DNA from: Cannabis sativa
Lineage: Eukaryota; Streptophyta; Magnoliopsida; Rosales; Cannabaceae
Assembly: GCF_029168945.1 (NCBI RefSeq)
Contig: NC_083610.1
Location: forward strand, 48,811,429-48,875,428
DNA length: 64,000 nucleotides
Direction of reading: 5' to 3'
Shown: piece by piece, positions 21,299-32,358 of the stretch
Position numbering within the stretch: the first letter of the stretch is position 1
Layout: each line of letters begins with the position of its first letter
Notes under the pieces: generated by a model
What the model was told of the DNA's origin: nothing
Databases searched by the model: none
The model's input: the letters and a program-made list of their open reading frames with translations, nothing else
Position numbers and translations under genes: made by a program

Positions 21299-23383
21299 TG
21301 TAGCGCCCTAATGCTAAGGCACGCTACAGTGCTTTTTTAATTATTGTGCAATCCTTGCTAATCAAAGAAATTTCTCGAAAAACGTGTCAAATTAAAACTT
21401 TTGCTTTAGATATTAAACTTTGTAATATAATATAATATTTACAAATTCCGGGATCCCGATTTCAAGCTTTGTAAAATTTACTGTTTAAACTTTACATTTC
21501 AAAATACATAATTTTCAGGTCGCACAGCGACTTTCAAAATATAACTCCCATATGTCCCGAGACCGAACACTCCAGGTCGCGCTGCTTGACATGTACAACC
21601 TCACCCGAGCTCAGGTTCACTCCTGTTCAGCCTTCGCCTTTCCTTTACCTACACATAGAAGCAGAAACTGTGAGTCAACAGACTCAGTAAGAAATGCATA
21701 TAACATACCATATAATTTCCGACCTGTAAATAGGCGCCCATACACCTATTTACAGAGCTTAACAAATGAGTATGAACGTTCAATACCAGGGTACAACCAC
21801 TATACCACATACACATCGTACCTCACTGTACGAGTGTTGGTAGGGTTTACCCCGATCACTGAGTAACACTAAGTGATGTACCACACACCTTAGCATTTTC
21901 CCATGCTTATGTTGGTATCACTGTATCGTACTCACAATCACAATAGTCACTATACCAATGCACTCTATAACTTATTCATACAAGTGTTGGTAGTGCTTAA
22001 CATAATTCAAGCATGCATATATAAACACATATACACACATTCAGATAATCACATCATACATTATACACAGTTCTTACCTGTTTTCCGAATTCAAGTGTGT
22101 TGGCCGACCTGAACGGGATTCACGTGCTAGATGGATTCCCAAATCACAATAATTGCAACACAGATGAGTGACTCACTAAATCACTTTCCGGGACTTTAAA
22201 TTTGAAACTAAAAGTTTCCCTATCGATAAACCTCATGGCAATACCCTAAATATCTCAAAATTGGCCAAAACTAGGGTTCTGGAAATTCCCCAAACAGGCA
22301 GACTGGTTCCCAACCGGCAATCTGGTTCTGGGTCACCAACCGGTCGACCGGTTGGTACTGGTCTCCCGGAATTCCGGTTCTGCTGCTGGGAACCAAAAAT
22401 CATCCCCTTTGATTCAATTCAATTCCAAACCTTACCAAACTCTCCAGTATACCTATACAATGCATAAATAATAGAATCCAAGCAGTAATTCACAGAACAA
22501 ACCAATAAATCCAATTATGCCATTAAAGCTCAAAGCTTTCAACTTTAAACCTAAAATTGCATAAAAACCATCTACACCCATTAAAACCAGCAGCTAGGAC
22601 TTAGAATCAACTCAATTAAACCCTAAAATTCGAACCCTAGGCACTTCAAGCTTTCACAGCCCCTAACTTACAATTTCACAAACTCAAATCAAAGAAAAAG
22701 CTTAAAATCATATCTTTAAAAGTTCTAGGGCTTTGCCTTAGTTGAAACCTCCTTGAATTCTAGCTAAATCCCAGAAAAATGGAATGAATATGTTGATCCT
22801 TGCCCTGGTTTGCTTCAGCAGAAGGAAAGAGAGAGAGAGAGAATTCAAGAACAAAGCATTTTTTCTAATTTTTCCTTTTCTTAATTTTCCACAAAAGACA
22901 TGAGTTTTTTCCCCAAAACTCTTTGCTGAAAATAACTTAGATTAGGTGTCAAACACCTAGGCAGCCACCTCACTCACCTTAAACAAAAGACTAAAATGCC
23001 CTTTAGACTTAAAACTAGGGTATTTCTAAAGCTAGGGGTAAAATGGTCAATTTCCATAACCCCGCTCAATCCCGATAATTTATTTTCTCTAAATTATTTC
23101 CCACTATGAAATAGGGTTCTAAACTTACCCATGTGATCAATCTAGCCATCCATCGCATTTTCCGTTGTCGCCGAGCAAAAATTACAAAAATAACATATTT
23201 CACATATAGGCTAAATAATACCCCTAGAGTTTAATAAAATCTCCGGAATTGAGAAATTATAACTCTAATATTTATTTCTAAATATTGGGGTCCACATTTA
23301 AATTAATTCACAAATAATAATAAAATAATAAAAATTAGTGCTAATTGCCTTTACTAAACCAAATTACTAGAGCGGTCATTACA
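21299..23383 (-). repeat. 3' LTR of the Tekay element
   Basis: Direct match to 28297-30371 with few differences by eye, except for a strongly divergent patch at about 22290-22385. The palindrome AACCGGTCGACCGGTT is at 22338-22353. The plus-strand frames at 21552-22467 lie in the LTR and have counterparts in the other copy; they are not considered genes. Confidence 0.95.
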
Positions 23384-23398
23384 ATTATCCCCCCGTTA
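23384..23398 (-). other. Polypurine tract of the Tekay element
   Basis: The minus strand reads TTAACGGGGGGATAAT just before the 3' LTR. Confidence 0.8.
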
Positions 23399-24019
23399 AT
23401 AGGATTTCGTCCCCGAAATCTAACCTGAATAGCTCTGGATGTTGAGTACTCATATCTGACTCCAATTCCCAGGTGGCTTCTTCCACCTTACTGTTCCTCC
23501 AGAGCACCTTAACCAGTGCAATAATCTTGTTGCGAAGAACTTTTTCCTTTCTATCCAAAATCTGAACAGGTTGCTCTTCATAGGATAAGTCTGGTTGTAG
23601 TTCAAGGGCTTCATAACTCAAGACATGAGTCGGGTCTGACACGTATTTCCTTAACATAGAAATGTGAAATACGTCATGAACAGCTGATAATGCTGGTGGC
23701 AAGGCTAGCCGATATGCTACCTGCCCGACCTTCTCGAGTATCTGAAATGGCCCAATGAACCTAGGGTTTAACTTACCCTTCTTCCCGAAGCGCCTAATAC
23801 CCTTCATTGGTGAAACCCGTAGGAAAACATGTTCCCCTGCCTGAAATGTAACATCTCTGCGCTTCGGATCAGCATAACTTTTCTGCCTGCTTTGAGAAGC
23901 AAGCATCCGAGCCTTGATCTTATCAATAGCTTCATTGGTTCTCTGCACTAATTCTGGACCCAGGTACTTCCTTTCTCCTGTCTCGTCCCAATGAATAGGA
24001 GAACGACATTTTCTACCAT
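23385..24019 (-). pseudogene. Tekay pol C-terminus: integrase end and chromodomain-like segment
   Basis: The open frame at 23385-23948 (187 residues) reads QRTNEAIDKIKARMLASQSR then GEHVFLRVSPMKGIRRFGKKGKL, the C-terminal integrase region with its GPF/Y-like module (FIGPFQILEKVG), followed by LSYEEQPVQILDRKEKVLRNK and VKVLWRNSKVEEATWELESDM, a chromodomain-type tail that in chromoviruses is proposed to guide integration to heterochromatin. It is in a different frame from the integrase core at 23948-24589 because of a single-base change near 24018-24020, just after PYEM. It would not be made as part of this copy's polyprotein. Confidence 0.88.
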
Positions 24020-24598
24020 ATACATCTCATAGGGAGCCATCCCTATTGTACTTTGGTAGCTGTTGTTGTAGGAGAATTCAATTAAAGGCAAGTACTTACT
24101 CCATGAACCCTCAAAGTCCATAACACAGGCTCGCAGTAGGTCTTCTAAAATTTGGATAGTTCTTTCTGACTGACCATCAGTCTGAGGGTGAAAGGTTGTA
24201 CTAAACTTTAACTTGGTACCCATAGCCTTCTGAAGACTCACCCAAAATTTCGATGTGAACTTTGGATCCCTATCTGACACAATAGATTTAGGGGCTCCGT
24301 GGAGACGAACTATCTCCTTCACATACAATTCAGCATACTGATCCACTGAATAGGTAACTTTCACTGGTAGAAAGTGAGCTGACTTTGTGAATCTGTCCAC
24401 GATGATCCATACTGAATCATACATCCCCGTAGTTCTAGGCAAACCAGTTACAAAGTCCATCGCGATGTCCTCCCACTTCCATTCTGGAAGGACTAAATGT
24501 TGCAATAACCCTGCCGGCCTCTGATGTTCAGCCTTAATCTGCTGGCAGGTTAAACACTTGGACACGTAGTCCACCACATCTCTTTTCATCCCATACCA
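23948..24598 (-). pseudogene. Tekay integrase zinc-binding and catalytic core
   Basis: Follows the TAG at 24599-24601 in the same frame as gag-pol. It contains the second half of the zinc-binding domain (CLTCQQIKAEH) and the DDE core: first Asp in WEDIAMDFVTGLP, second in SDRDPKFTSKFW, Glu in HPQTDGQSERTIQILEDLL. All three catalytic residues are present. The normal frame is lost near 24018-24020, after which the last residues are out-of-frame. The methionine at 24589 is only the first ATG after the stop. Confidence 0.9.
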
Positions 24599-27500
24599 CT
24601 AGAAGTAGGGTTTCAAATCCTGATACATCTTGGTGGTTCCCGGATGCAACGAATAAGGCGTGGTGTGAGCTTCATCCAGTATTTCTTTCTTAAGCTCATC
24701 AACACTAGGAACACAAATTCGAGCTTTATACAACAACATTCCACTGCTCGAGACTGAAAAGCCTCTAGGCCGACCAGCCACTACTTCATCTCGAACTTTA
24801 ACTAGCTCGGGATCTTCCAGCTGTGCTTTTCTGATTCTTTCCAACAGATCAGATTGGAGTGTTAAATTATGTAATTTCCCGACCACGAACTCAATCCCTG
24901 CATTAACCATTTCTGAGGCTAGTTGAGGGGCTATCATAACCGTAATAAAAACTTGCCCGGGACCCTTTCTGCTTAAAGCATCGGCCACAACATTGGCTTT
25001 CCCGGGGTGATATAAAATTTCACAATCGTAATCTTTAACTAACTCCAACCACCTTCTCTGCCTCATATTCAGATCTTTTTGGGTGAAAAAGTATTTGAGA
25101 CTTTTATGGTCAGTATAAATCTCACACTTTTCACCGTAAAGATAATGTCGCCATATCTTTAAAGCAAAAACTACAGCAGCGAGCTCTAAATCATGAGTTG
25201 GGTAACGCTGCTCATAATCCTTCAATTGACGAGAGGCATAGGCTATGACTCTATCAGCTTGCATCAGAGCACATCCCAGACCTTGTCTGGATGCATCACA
25301 ATAAACAACGAATTTCTCTTGATCTGATGGCAAAGCTAACACCGGAGCTGTTATCAAACGTTGCTTCAACTCCTGAAAACTTGACTCACACTTATCTGAC
25401 CACACAAATCTCTGATTTTTCTTGGTCAATTCGGTTAGGGGCATAGAAAGTTTAGAAAATCCTTCGACGAAGCGTCGATAATACCCTGCTAACCCGAGAA
25501 AACTTCGAACTTCCGTCACAGACTTGGGCCTCGGCCAATTCTTCACTGATTCCACCTTGTTTGGATCGACCATAATTCCATTCTTCCTAACAATATGACC
25601 CAGAAAGGACACCTCAGACAACCAGAATTCACACTTTTTGAACTTGGCATACAGCTTGTGATCCCTAAGTCGCTGTAACACCATTCGAAGATGATGCTCG
25701 TGCTCCTCTTCTGACTGAGAGTATACAAGAATGTCATCGATAAATATTATAACGCAGTTATCGAGGAAATCCTTGAATACCCTATTCATGAGATCCATAA
25801 AGGCTGCAGGAGCATTAGTCAATCCAAATGACATTACCAGAAAATCATAGTGCCCATATCTGGTTCTAAAAGCAGTCTTCGGTATGTCCTCCTCCCGAAT
25901 TCTGAGTTGATGATAACCAGATCGTAAATCAATCTTTGAAAACACTGTCTTTCCCTGAAGCTGATCGAACAGATCATCGATCCTGGGCAACGAGTACTTG
26001 TTCTTAATCGTCAACTTGTTTAGTTCCCGATAATCAATACACATTCTGAGGGAACCATCCTTCTTTTTCACAAAGAGAACCGGAGCTCCCCAAGGCGATA
26101 CACTGGGTCGAATAAACCCAATGTCAAGCATCCCCTGAAGTTGTAACTTAAGCTCCTTGAGTTCTGCTGGAGCCATCCTACATGGAGCTTTAGAAACAGG
26201 TTCGACTCCAGGTGCCAGATCAATTATAAAATCAATCTCTCGCTGTGGCGGCAATCCCGGCAACTCCTCGGGAAACACATCAAGAAAATCTTTCACCACC
26301 CGGACTACCTCAGGCCCAAATGTTTCAGGTCTGCTGGAGTCAAATACTACCGCTAGAAATCCTATACAACCATTGCATAGTAAATCCCTAGCCCTCAGCA
26401 CAGAAATAACCGGGATCCGAGACTCCTGAACTGATCCAACATAAACAAATGGATCTTCACCTTCCGGCTGAAAAGTCACCATTTTACGCCTACAATCTAT
26501 ACTAGCCGAATACTTGGATAAGAAATCCATTCCCAGTATAATATCAAACTCAGTTAATTTCAATTCTATGAGGTCAGTACTCAATTCCCTATCTTCAATC
26601 CTAATTGGCATAGACCTAATGCGCCTATTAGAGATAACCAATTCCCCGTTAGGCATTACGGTTCCAAACCCTCTTTCTAAAATATCACAAGGTCTACCCA
26701 AAAGATCAATCACTCTTGTAGCCACATATGAACGTGTAGCTCCCGAGTCAAATAATACTGTAAATAACAAGTTGTTGACGGGAAGCTGACCTGTCACAAC
26801 AGAAGGACTGGCTGCAGCATCAGCTTGGGTAATGGCAAACACACGAGCAGGAACCGGTTTCACTTCAGCTTTCGGCTCCTCTTTCTTTGCCTGGGGGCAA
26901 TCTTTCTTGAAATGCCCCACCATGCCACACAGAAAGCATGTCTCCCGGTTACACTCTCCCGGATGATGTTTCTTGCACCTTGGACACTCAGGGTAAGAGT
27001 AACCCTGTCGTCCTCCTCTGCCTTGGTTCCCACGGAACCGCTTGCCTTGCCCCGAACCACCAGAAGTCGGAACAATTTTTCTTTTCTGCTCAGTGGTGGA
27101 GTCACCACCATCCCTACCATAAACAGAAGTAGGAACAGTGGGGGTTCCACCAACACTCGGAGTCACTCGGGGCTCCTCAAGAAATTTCACTGCACCCTCG
27201 GCTCTCAAAGCCTTTTCAACCATCTCCGCATATGTGGTGGCTTCAGTGGTCGTAATCACTAGGTCATGTCGAATCTTTGCACTCAAACCCGCCAAATATT
27301 TTTCTTTCTTGCTAAAATCAGTCGGCACAATTCCCGCCGCCAACTTAGCCAACCGATCAAACTTTGTCGTGTATTCAGTAACCGACATTCCCTCGGTTTG
27401 AACTAGATCAGTGAACTCTTTCCGCTTTGCACTGCGGACTGCTTCATTGTAATACTTGGAGTTAAACAACTCCTTGAATTCTTCCCAGGTCATCAACGTG

Positions 27501-28021
27501 ACGTCTCGAGTGAGGGTTATCAACTCCCACCACACGAGAGCGTCTTCCTGAAACTGGAAAGTGACACAGGTCACCTGATCATTTCCAACCACTCCCATAA
27601 AATTGAGGATGCGTTCAATCACTGAAAGCCACTGCTCGGCCTTCATCACATCAGGACCTCCCAGAAACACTGGAGGTGCCTGTTTCCGAAATCTTTCATA
27701 CAGCGGCTCCATACGGTTGCCAACAACAGGTTGTTCTGCTGGCACCGAAGGAACTGCTATGGCCTGAACCACTTGAGGAGGCACAGCAGGAGGACCCTGC
27801 TGCCTCAATCTTTGGATCTCTTCATCTTGCTGGCGAATTCTATCTTGCATCTCAGCGAATCTTTGCTCCCAATCAGGAGGAGCTTGAGGTGGATTTACAG
27901 GGCGACCACCCTGAGCTCTGCCACGGCCACGGCCGCGACCACGAGGATTTTGAGGATTCCCCTGACCGTCTCCGGTCTCAACCATGCCACCCTGACTTCT
28001 TGTATTTCGCAGGGCGTCCAT
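24599..28021 (-). CDS. Tekay gag-pol polyprotein, cut short by an in-frame TAG
   Basis: An open frame of 1,140 residues. Approximate positions: basic Gly/Arg-rich N-terminus (1-45); short coiled coil (50-75); retrotransposon gag domain (about 105-290, with [12 protein letters not shown] and ALVWWELI); CCHC knuckle [14 protein letters not shown] (about 362-375); aspartic protease [11 protein letters not shown] (about 425); RT (about 590-800) with [20 protein letters not shown] and the polymerase motif FIDDILVYS near 760; RNase H (about 895-1010) with [13 protein letters not shown]; then the start of the integrase zinc domain ([11 protein letters not shown]). It stops at TAG 24599-24601 in the integrase zinc domain, and the same frame continues directly after it. 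The start is the first ATG after the PBS-leader region. All active-site motifs of PR, RT and RNase H appear intact. Confidence 0.95.
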   Translation of the reverse strand: MDALRNTRSQGGMVETGDGQGNPQNPRGRGRGRGRAQGGRPVNPPQAPPDWEQRFAEMQDRIRQQDEEIQRLRQQGPPAVPPQVVQAIAVPSVPAEQPVVGNRMEPLYERFRKQAPPVFLGGPDVMKAEQWLSVIERILNFMGVVGNDQVTCVTFQFQEDALVWWELITLTRDVTLMTWEEFKELFNSKYYNEAVRSAKRKEFTDLVQTEGMSVTEYTTKFDRLAKLAAGIVPTDFSKKEKYLAGLSAKIRHDLVITTTEATTYAEMVEKALRAEGAVKFLEEPRVTPSVGGTPTVPTSVYGRDGGDSTTEQKRKIVPTSGGSGQGKRFRGNQGRGGRQGYSYPECPRCKKHHPGECNRETCFLCGMVGHFKKDCPQAKKEEPKAEVKPVPARVFAITQADAAASPSVVTGQLPVNNLLFTVLFDSGATRSYVATRVIDLLGRPCDILERGFGTVMPNGELVISNRRIRSMPIRIEDRELSTDLIELKLTEFDIILGMDFLSKYSASIDCRRKMVTFQPEGEDPFVYVGSVQESRIPVISVLRARDLLCNGCIGFLAVVFDSSRPETFGPEVVRVVKDFLDVFPEELPGLPPQREIDFIIDLAPGVEPVSKAPCRMAPAELKELKLQLQGMLDIGFIRPSVSPWGAPVLFVKKKDGSLRMCIDYRELNKLTIKNKYSLPRIDDLFDQLQGKTVFSKIDLRSGYHQLRIREEDIPKTAFRTRYGHYDFLVMSFGLTNAPAAFMDLMNRVFKDFLDNCVIIFIDDILVYSQSEEEHEHHLRMVLQRLRDHKLYAKFKKCEFWLSEVSFLGHIVRKNGIMVDPNKVESVKNWPRPKSVTEVRSFLGLAGYYRRFVEGFSKLSMPLTELTKKNQRFVWSDKCESSFQELKQRLITAPVLALPSDQEKFVVYCDASRQGLGCALMQADRVIAYASRQLKDYEQRYPTHDLELAAVVFALKIWRHYLYGEKCEIYTDHKSLKYFFTQKDLNMRQRRWLELVKDYDCEILYHPGKANVVADALSRKGPGQVFITVMIAPQLASEMVNAGIEFVVGKLHNLTLQSDLLERIRKAQLEDPELVKVRDEVVAGRPRGFSVSSSGMLLYKARICVPSVDELKKEILDEAHTTPYSLHPGTTKMYQDLKPYF

Positions 28022-28296
28022 TTAATAGGACTTAGCCTGCGAATCCATAAGCCAGGCAGGTTAGACAGCGATCAAAACTTAACACCGCTCTTTAAAGACT
28101 TTAAAGGCAACACACTTCTTTTTTTTTTAATTAATTAAAATCTAATATGTTTCCTAACATGCTTTCACATTCACATTTATTTAAAATACTAAACAAGTAC
28201 AGGCTTACTGAACCGTGAACCGAGCTTTCTCTGATGAAGATTGTACATGTCATAGCAAGCTTCGGTAGACAAACCTGGCGGCTCTGATACCAAAAT
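28022..28296 (-). other. Leader and PBS of the Tekay element
   Basis: Untranslated leader between the 5' LTR and gag. On the minus strand TGGTATCAGAGCCGCC at 28278-28293 is the primer-binding site (initiator tRNA-Met type), four bases from the LTR end. Confidence 0.88.
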
Positions 28297-30371
28297 TGTA
28301 GCGCAATGCTAAGGCACGCTACAGTGCTTTTTTAATTATTGTGGAATCCTTGCTAATCAAAGAAATTTCTCGAAAAACGTGTCAAATTAAAACTTTTGCT
28401 TTAGATATTAAACTTTGTAATATAATATAATATTTACAAATTCTGGGATCCCGATTTCAAGCTTTGTAAAATTTACTGTTTAAACTTTACATTTCAAAAT
28501 ACATAATTTTCAGGTCGCACAGCGACTTTCAAAATATAACTCCCATATGTCCCGAGATCGAACACTCCAGGTCGCGCTGCTTGACATGTACAACCTCACC
28601 CGAGCTCAGGTTCACTCCTGTTCAGCCTTCGCCTTTCCTTTACCTACACATAGAAGCAGAAACTGTCAGTCAACAGACTCAGTAAGAAATGCATATAACA
28701 TATCATATATTCCGACCTGTAAATAGGCGCCCATACACCTATTTACAGAGCTTAACAGATGAGTATGAACGTTCAATACCAGGGTACAACCACTATACCA
28801 CATAAACATCGTACCTCACTGTACGAGTGTTGGTAGGGTTTACCCCGATCACTGAGTAACACTAAGTGATGTACCACACACCTTAGCATTTTCCCATGCT
28901 TATGTTGGTATCACTGTATCGTACTCACAATCACGATAGTCACTATACCAATGCACTCTATAACTTATTCATACAAGTATTGGTAGTGCTTAACATAATT
29001 CAAGCATGCATATATAAACACATATACACACATTCAGAAAATCACATCATACATTATACACAGTTCTTACCTATTTTTCGAATTCAAGTGTGCTGGCCGA
29101 CCTGAACGGAATTCACGTGCTAGATGGATGCCCTAATCATAATAATTGCAACACAGATGAGTGACTCACTAAATCACTTTCTGGGACTTTAAATTTGAAA
29201 CTAAAAGTTTCCCTATCGATAAACCTCATGGCAATACCCTAAATATCTCAAAATTGGCCAAAACTAGGGTTCTGGAAATTCCCCAAACAGGGCAGGTTCC
29301 CAACCGTGATCCGGTTCTGGTCACCAACCTGGTCGGCCAGGTTGGTGCGGTCTCCCGAACCGAATTAGGTTCTGTCAGGGAACCAAAAATCATCCCCCTT
29401 GATTCAATTCAATCCCAAACCTTACCAAACTCTCCAGTATACCTATACAATGCATAAATAATAGAATCCAAGCAGTAATTCACAGAACAAACCAATAAAT
29501 CCAATTATGCCATTAAAGCTCAAAGCTTTCAACTTTAAACCTAAAATTGCATAAAAACCATCTACACCCATTAAAACCAGCAGCTAGGACTTAGAATCAA
29601 CTCAATTAAACCCTAAAATTCGAACCCTAGGCACTTCAAGCTTTCACAACCCCTAACTTACAATTTCACAAACTCAAATCAAAGAAAAAGCTTAAAATCA
29701 TATCTTTAAAAGTTCTAGGGCTTTACCTTAGTTGAAACCTCCTTGAATTCTAGCTAAATCCCAGAAAAATGGAATGAATATGTTGATCCTTGCCCTGGTT
29801 TGCTTCAGCCGAAGGAAAGAGAGAGAGAGAATTCAAGAACAAAGCATTTTTTCTAATTTTAACTTTTCTTAATTTTCCACAAAAGACAAGAGTTTTTTCC
29901 CCAAAACTCTTTGCTGAAAATAACTTAGATTAGGTGTCAAACACCTAGGCAGCCACCTCACTCACCTTAAACAAAAGACTAAAATGCCCTTTAGACTTAA
30001 AACTAGGGTATTTCTAAAGCTAGGGGTAAAATGGTCAATTTCCATAACCCCGCTCAATCCTGATAATTTAATTTCTCTAAATTATTTCCCACTATGAAAT
30101 AGGGTTCTAAACTTACCCATGTGATCAATCTAGCCATCCATCGCATTTTCCGTTGTCGCTGAGCAAAAATTACAAAAATAACATATTTCACATATAGGCT
30201 AAATAATACCCCTAGAGTTTAATAAAATCTCCGAAATTGAGAAATTATAACTCTAATATTTATTTCTAAATATTGGGGTACACATTTAAATTAATTCACA
30301 AATAATAATAAAATAATAAAAATTAGTGCTAATTGCCTTTACTAAACCAAATTACTAGAGCGGTCATTACA
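28297..30371 (-). repeat. 5' LTR of the Tekay element
   Basis: Partner of 21299-23383, 2,075 bp. The patch at about 29285-29376 differs strongly from the other LTR. Where that one has the perfect palindrome, this one has AACCTGGTCGGCCAGGTT (29326-29343), with altered but still mutually complementary outer arms. Confidence 0.95.
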
Positions 30372-31230
30372 CCCAAGCTCCAATTCTATGAAGCTCGTGG
30401 AGGGGGAATATTTATATCTATACTTGGAAGTGTTTGGTCATGCTATAAGTGTCACACTTGTGCGAGAGGAAGAAAAGGTCCAGTACCCGGTCTACTACGT
30501 AAGCAAAAGATTGGTGGGTGCAGAATCTAGATACCCCATGATTGATAAGTTAACATTTTGCTTACTGACCGCATCTTAAAAGTTGAGACTATACTTCTAA
30601 GCTCACACCATAAAAGTACTGAAAAATCATCTTCGTCGGGTGCTTCAAAAGTTAGAGTCCTCTGGTATCCTATTAAAATAGGATATGGAACTTAGCCAGT
30701 TTGACATCTAGTACCAACCGTGAGTTTCAATCAAAGGCCAAGCCCTCGCTGATTTCATAGTAGAGTGTTCCACCCTAAATGACCTCCCAGAAGAGCCAGT
30801 CCTGAAACTACCCATCTGGAAGGTCTATGTTGACAGAGCGTCGAATGAGAAAAGAGCTAGAGCAAGGATCATTTTGATCTCTCCGCAATGGCACTAACTC
30901 TAGAGTGCCCTACGTTTTAATTTCCACACCTCCAACAATTAGGCTGAACTTGAAGCTATGCTGGAAGGCTTAAAATTGACTAGGGAAGTTAGAGCCCAGC
31001 ACATTGAAGAACATAGTGATTCCCAGCTGGTGGTAAATCAAAGATTAGGTGGTACTAGATGGAAGGTTTAAAATGGCTGTTTAAGTCATAATGTCCCAGG
31101 AGCTACTACAAGGGTTCAAAGGCTACAACATCCGCCATGTTCTAAGGGACAGAAATTCATTTGTGGATATGCTTGCCAAACTTGCAACAGACCCTGAGAT
31201 CATCCAACACGAAGTAGTCTTAATTTTTCA
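30372..31230 (+). pseudogene. RNase H remnants of the Tat-like element, after the Tekay insertion
   Basis: Continues from 21298. 30388-30579 reads GEYLYLYLEVFGHAISVTLVREEE then VQYPVYYVSKRLVGAESRYP, the gypsy RNase H. From about 30740 a second RNase H-like segment reads GQALADFIVEC, VYVDRASNEKRA and AELEAMLEGLKL; this additional domain is characteristic of the Tat lineage. The expected active-site Asp in VYVDGAS is present, but Gly is Arg. Many stops and shifts. The 7 bases of coding at the insertion point are shared by both target-duplication copies. Confidence 0.7.
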
Positions 31231-31416
31231 CCTACAAAAGCCAATAATTGAGATCTAGGGGATAAATGCCATAGTCAACAACTCTCATTCTTGGATGGCA
31301 CCCATTTACAACTTTATGAGTTCGAGAGAGCTTCCCACAGATAAAGCCACCTCTAGGAAATTTTAGTACCAAGCTCCCCGTTATGTGATAATGGATGGGA
31401 AGCTTTACTGAAGAGG
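31231..31416 (+). pseudogene. RNase H to integrase linker, degenerate
   Basis: Plus-strand coding remnants with stops (for example the run ending NGWEALLKR just before 31417). The minus-strand frame here is a shadow. Confidence 0.45.
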
Positions 31417-31932
31417 TTGTCAATGCCATACATGAGGTGCATTACTGGAACTAAAATCATCACTGTAATCCACAAGATTCATGGTGGCTTTTACAGAGAT
31501 CATACATCCAGACCTAACTTATCAAAGAAAATCCTTCACCATGGGTATTTTTGGTCCACAATGAAGAAGGATTGTATAGAGTATGTTCAGAAATGTGAGC
31601 AATGCCAAAGATATGGTAAGGTTCCACGTGCACCACCAACTGAAATTATACTCATGAGTAGCCCATGGCGTTTTGCAGTTTGGGGTATCAATTTAGTAGG
31701 ATCCCTCCCCACGGGAAAAGAAGGAGTCAAATATGTAATAGTCCCAGTTGATTACTTCACTAAGTGGGTTGAGGCACAACCAATAAACACTGTCACCTCA
31801 AAGAAGACCTTAGACTTTGTTATCAAGAACATCGTGTGTTGTTATAGACTTTCATACAAGATTGTCTCCAATAGCGAAAAATTGTTTGAGAGCGAACACT
31901 TCACTGATTTTGTGCCCAGTATGGAATCGTGA
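31417..31932 (+). pseudogene. Integrase remnant, Tat-like element, catalytic Asp residues replaced
   Basis: An open stretch of 171 residues. The zinc-binding part has IHGGFYRDH and CEQCQRYGKVPR. The core begins WGINLVGSLPTGKEGVKYVI, where the usual catalytic Asp (WGMDL type) is Asn; DYFTKWVEA follows. The second catalytic block (IVSNSEKLFES) has Asn-Ser where SDNG is normal. Sequence to the Glu block is missing, as the frame runs from EHFTDF straight to PSMES and a stop. Both Asp changes and the gap make this integrase certainly inactive. This is old element debris. Confidence 0.85.
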
Positions 31933-32358
31933 AAATTTTCTCAGTTGTAGTAGTAATGCCAATAGAGGACGCAATCCCATCTCATCGACAAGATACCTAC
32001 GACCCTTTGTGAAACCATTCCCTGCTCCAGGTATCATTGGACCTAATTGAGGTACTCCAAGAACAGTCACATGTTCAGCTCAAAATGCACCAACGAAAGA
32101 TTGTCTGACACTTTAATTCCAAAGTGAAAAATCGTATATTTGATGTTGGAGACCTCATCTTGAGAAGAGTATTTCCAACTTTGCAAGAACCAAGAGTGAG
32201 GGTACTCGACCCAAATTCGTAAGGCCCATATGAGATACTTCAAAAAGTGGGTGAAGGAACTTTTCAACTTAAGATGATGGATGGATTGAGGGTCCCTCAC
32301 GCTTGGAATGTAGAACACTTGCGTTGGTACTACCAATATGCTGAGGTGACCAAGCCTT
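31933..32358 (+). pseudogene. Integrase C-terminal remnant, Tat-like element
   Basis: Plus-strand translation across frames gives IFDVGDLILRRVFPTLQEPRV and GPYEILQKVGEGTFQLKMMDG then PHAWNVEHLRWYYQ, the C-terminal integrase signature of Tat-type elements. The coding ends about 32358 (TGA). Confidence 0.7.

Larger units (their letters stand above)
21299..30371 (-). mobile_element. Tekay-type Ty3/gypsy chromovirus, nearly intact
   Basis: Complete element of 9,073 bp on the minus strand with 5-bp target duplication CCCAA (21294-21298 and 30372-30376), LTRs of 2,085 and 2,075 bp, a PBS of the TGGTATCAGAGC type (initiator tRNA-Met) and a polypurine tract. Gag-pol order is gag, CCHC, protease, RT, RNase H, integrase and a C-terminal chromodomain-like segment, as in the Tekay/Del clade. 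It is inserted in the same site as the RT/RNase H junction of the older Tat-like element. One TAG codon and one single-base frameshift interrupt pol. Close LTR similarity implies a fairly young insertion. Confidence 0.95.

Noticed and set aside
25543..28138. Plus-strand frames of 60-145 residues opposite the Tekay gag-pol
   Set aside because: Antisense shadows of a strong 1,140-residue coding frame; no recognisable domains.
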